The notes beneath the pieces were generated by a model. It was not told where the DNA came from. It made no database searches and worked only from the letters and a program-made list of their open reading frames with translations. From Ramlibacter sp. (GTDB taxonomy: Bacteria; Pseudomonadota; Gammaproteobacteria; Burkholderiales; Burkholderiaceae_C), in assembly GCA_025351615.1 (NCBI GenBank), contig JANXVP010000499.1, positions 1-15,164 of the forward strand: DNA of 15,164 bases, given 5' to 3'. Below are positions 15,127 through 15,164 of this stretch, one piece after another. The position numbers were made by a program, and so were the translations under genes. How positions within the stretch are numbered: the first letter of the stretch is position 1; every line of letters starts with the position of its first letter.

Positions 15127-15164
15127 CGCAACTCAGGCAGTCGTTGCACAGGTGACCTTCACCG
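14988..15164. repeat. perfect 62-bp inverted repeat at the window end
   Basis: Bases 14988-15049 are the exact reverse complement of 15103-15164, separated by 53 bases, and the second arm ends with the last base of the window. One arm is inside the beta-propeller coding sequence, so a natural palindrome there is unlikely. A fold-back chimera from library preparation or assembly at a contig end is the best explanation. Confidence 0.9.

Noticed and set aside
1..15164. CRISPR arrays, tRNA or rRNA genes, insertion sequences
   Set aside because: No regularly spaced repeats, no tRNA or rRNA-like stretches and no transposase or integrase frame were seen on either strand.

Overview
This is a GC-rich chromosomal or plasmid segment from a Gram-negative bacterium, most likely a Beta- or Gammaproteobacterium. 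The evidence is a tripartite RND efflux system with an outer-membrane channel, a Fur-type operator, a predicted outer-membrane beta-barrel and proteobacterial-style gene families. The genus cannot be fixed from the sequence. The segment is devoted almost entirely to metal homeostasis. I see no transposase, integrase, tRNA, rRNA or CRISPR array.

Layout from left to right. (1) 1-2695, plus strand: the C-terminal two thirds or more of a Cu(I) P1B-type ATPase, cut by the window edge, followed with a GTGA overlap by a PAP2-type membrane phosphatase. (2) 2725-4804, plus strand: a promoter whose spacer contains a Fur-box-like sequence drives a small periplasmic cupredoxin, an FTR1-family iron permease and an unrecognised outer-membrane-like barrel protein. 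(3) 4845-5603, minus strand: a TMEM165/GDT1 (UPF0016) cation exporter behind a clear yybP-ykoY (Mn2+) riboswitch. (4) 5646-12199, plus strand: a small Cys/His/Met-rich exported protein, then a CusC-like channel, a CusB-like adaptor with a fused C-terminal CusF domain, and a CusA-like Cu+/Ag+ RND pump, with ATGA and GTGA overlaps between the last three. (5) 12240-12750, minus strand: a broken DUF2334-like gene. (6) 12839-14238, plus strand: an unusual NRAMP-related transporter preceded by a leader with a strong long-range RNA stem. (7) 14329-15126, minus strand: a beta-propeller-like protein whose upstream end runs into a perfect 62-bp inverted repeat that ends exactly at the window end, probably an assembly or library fold-back.

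Working together: the ATPase would clear Cu+ from the cytoplasm to the periplasm. The Cus system, with its own fused metallochaperone domain, would carry Cu+/Ag+ from the periplasm across the outer membrane. The cupredoxin/FTR1 pair would bring iron in under Fur control. The GDT1 protein would export Mn2+ when the riboswitch senses excess. The NRAMP-like protein is a second cation transporter whose substrate is uncertain, because the usual metal-binding Met and His are replaced. Points most worth a second look are the NRAMP leader RNA, the changed NRAMP metal site, the riboswitch expression platform, the possibly leaderless start of the cus cluster, the decayed DUF2334 gene and the terminal fold-back.
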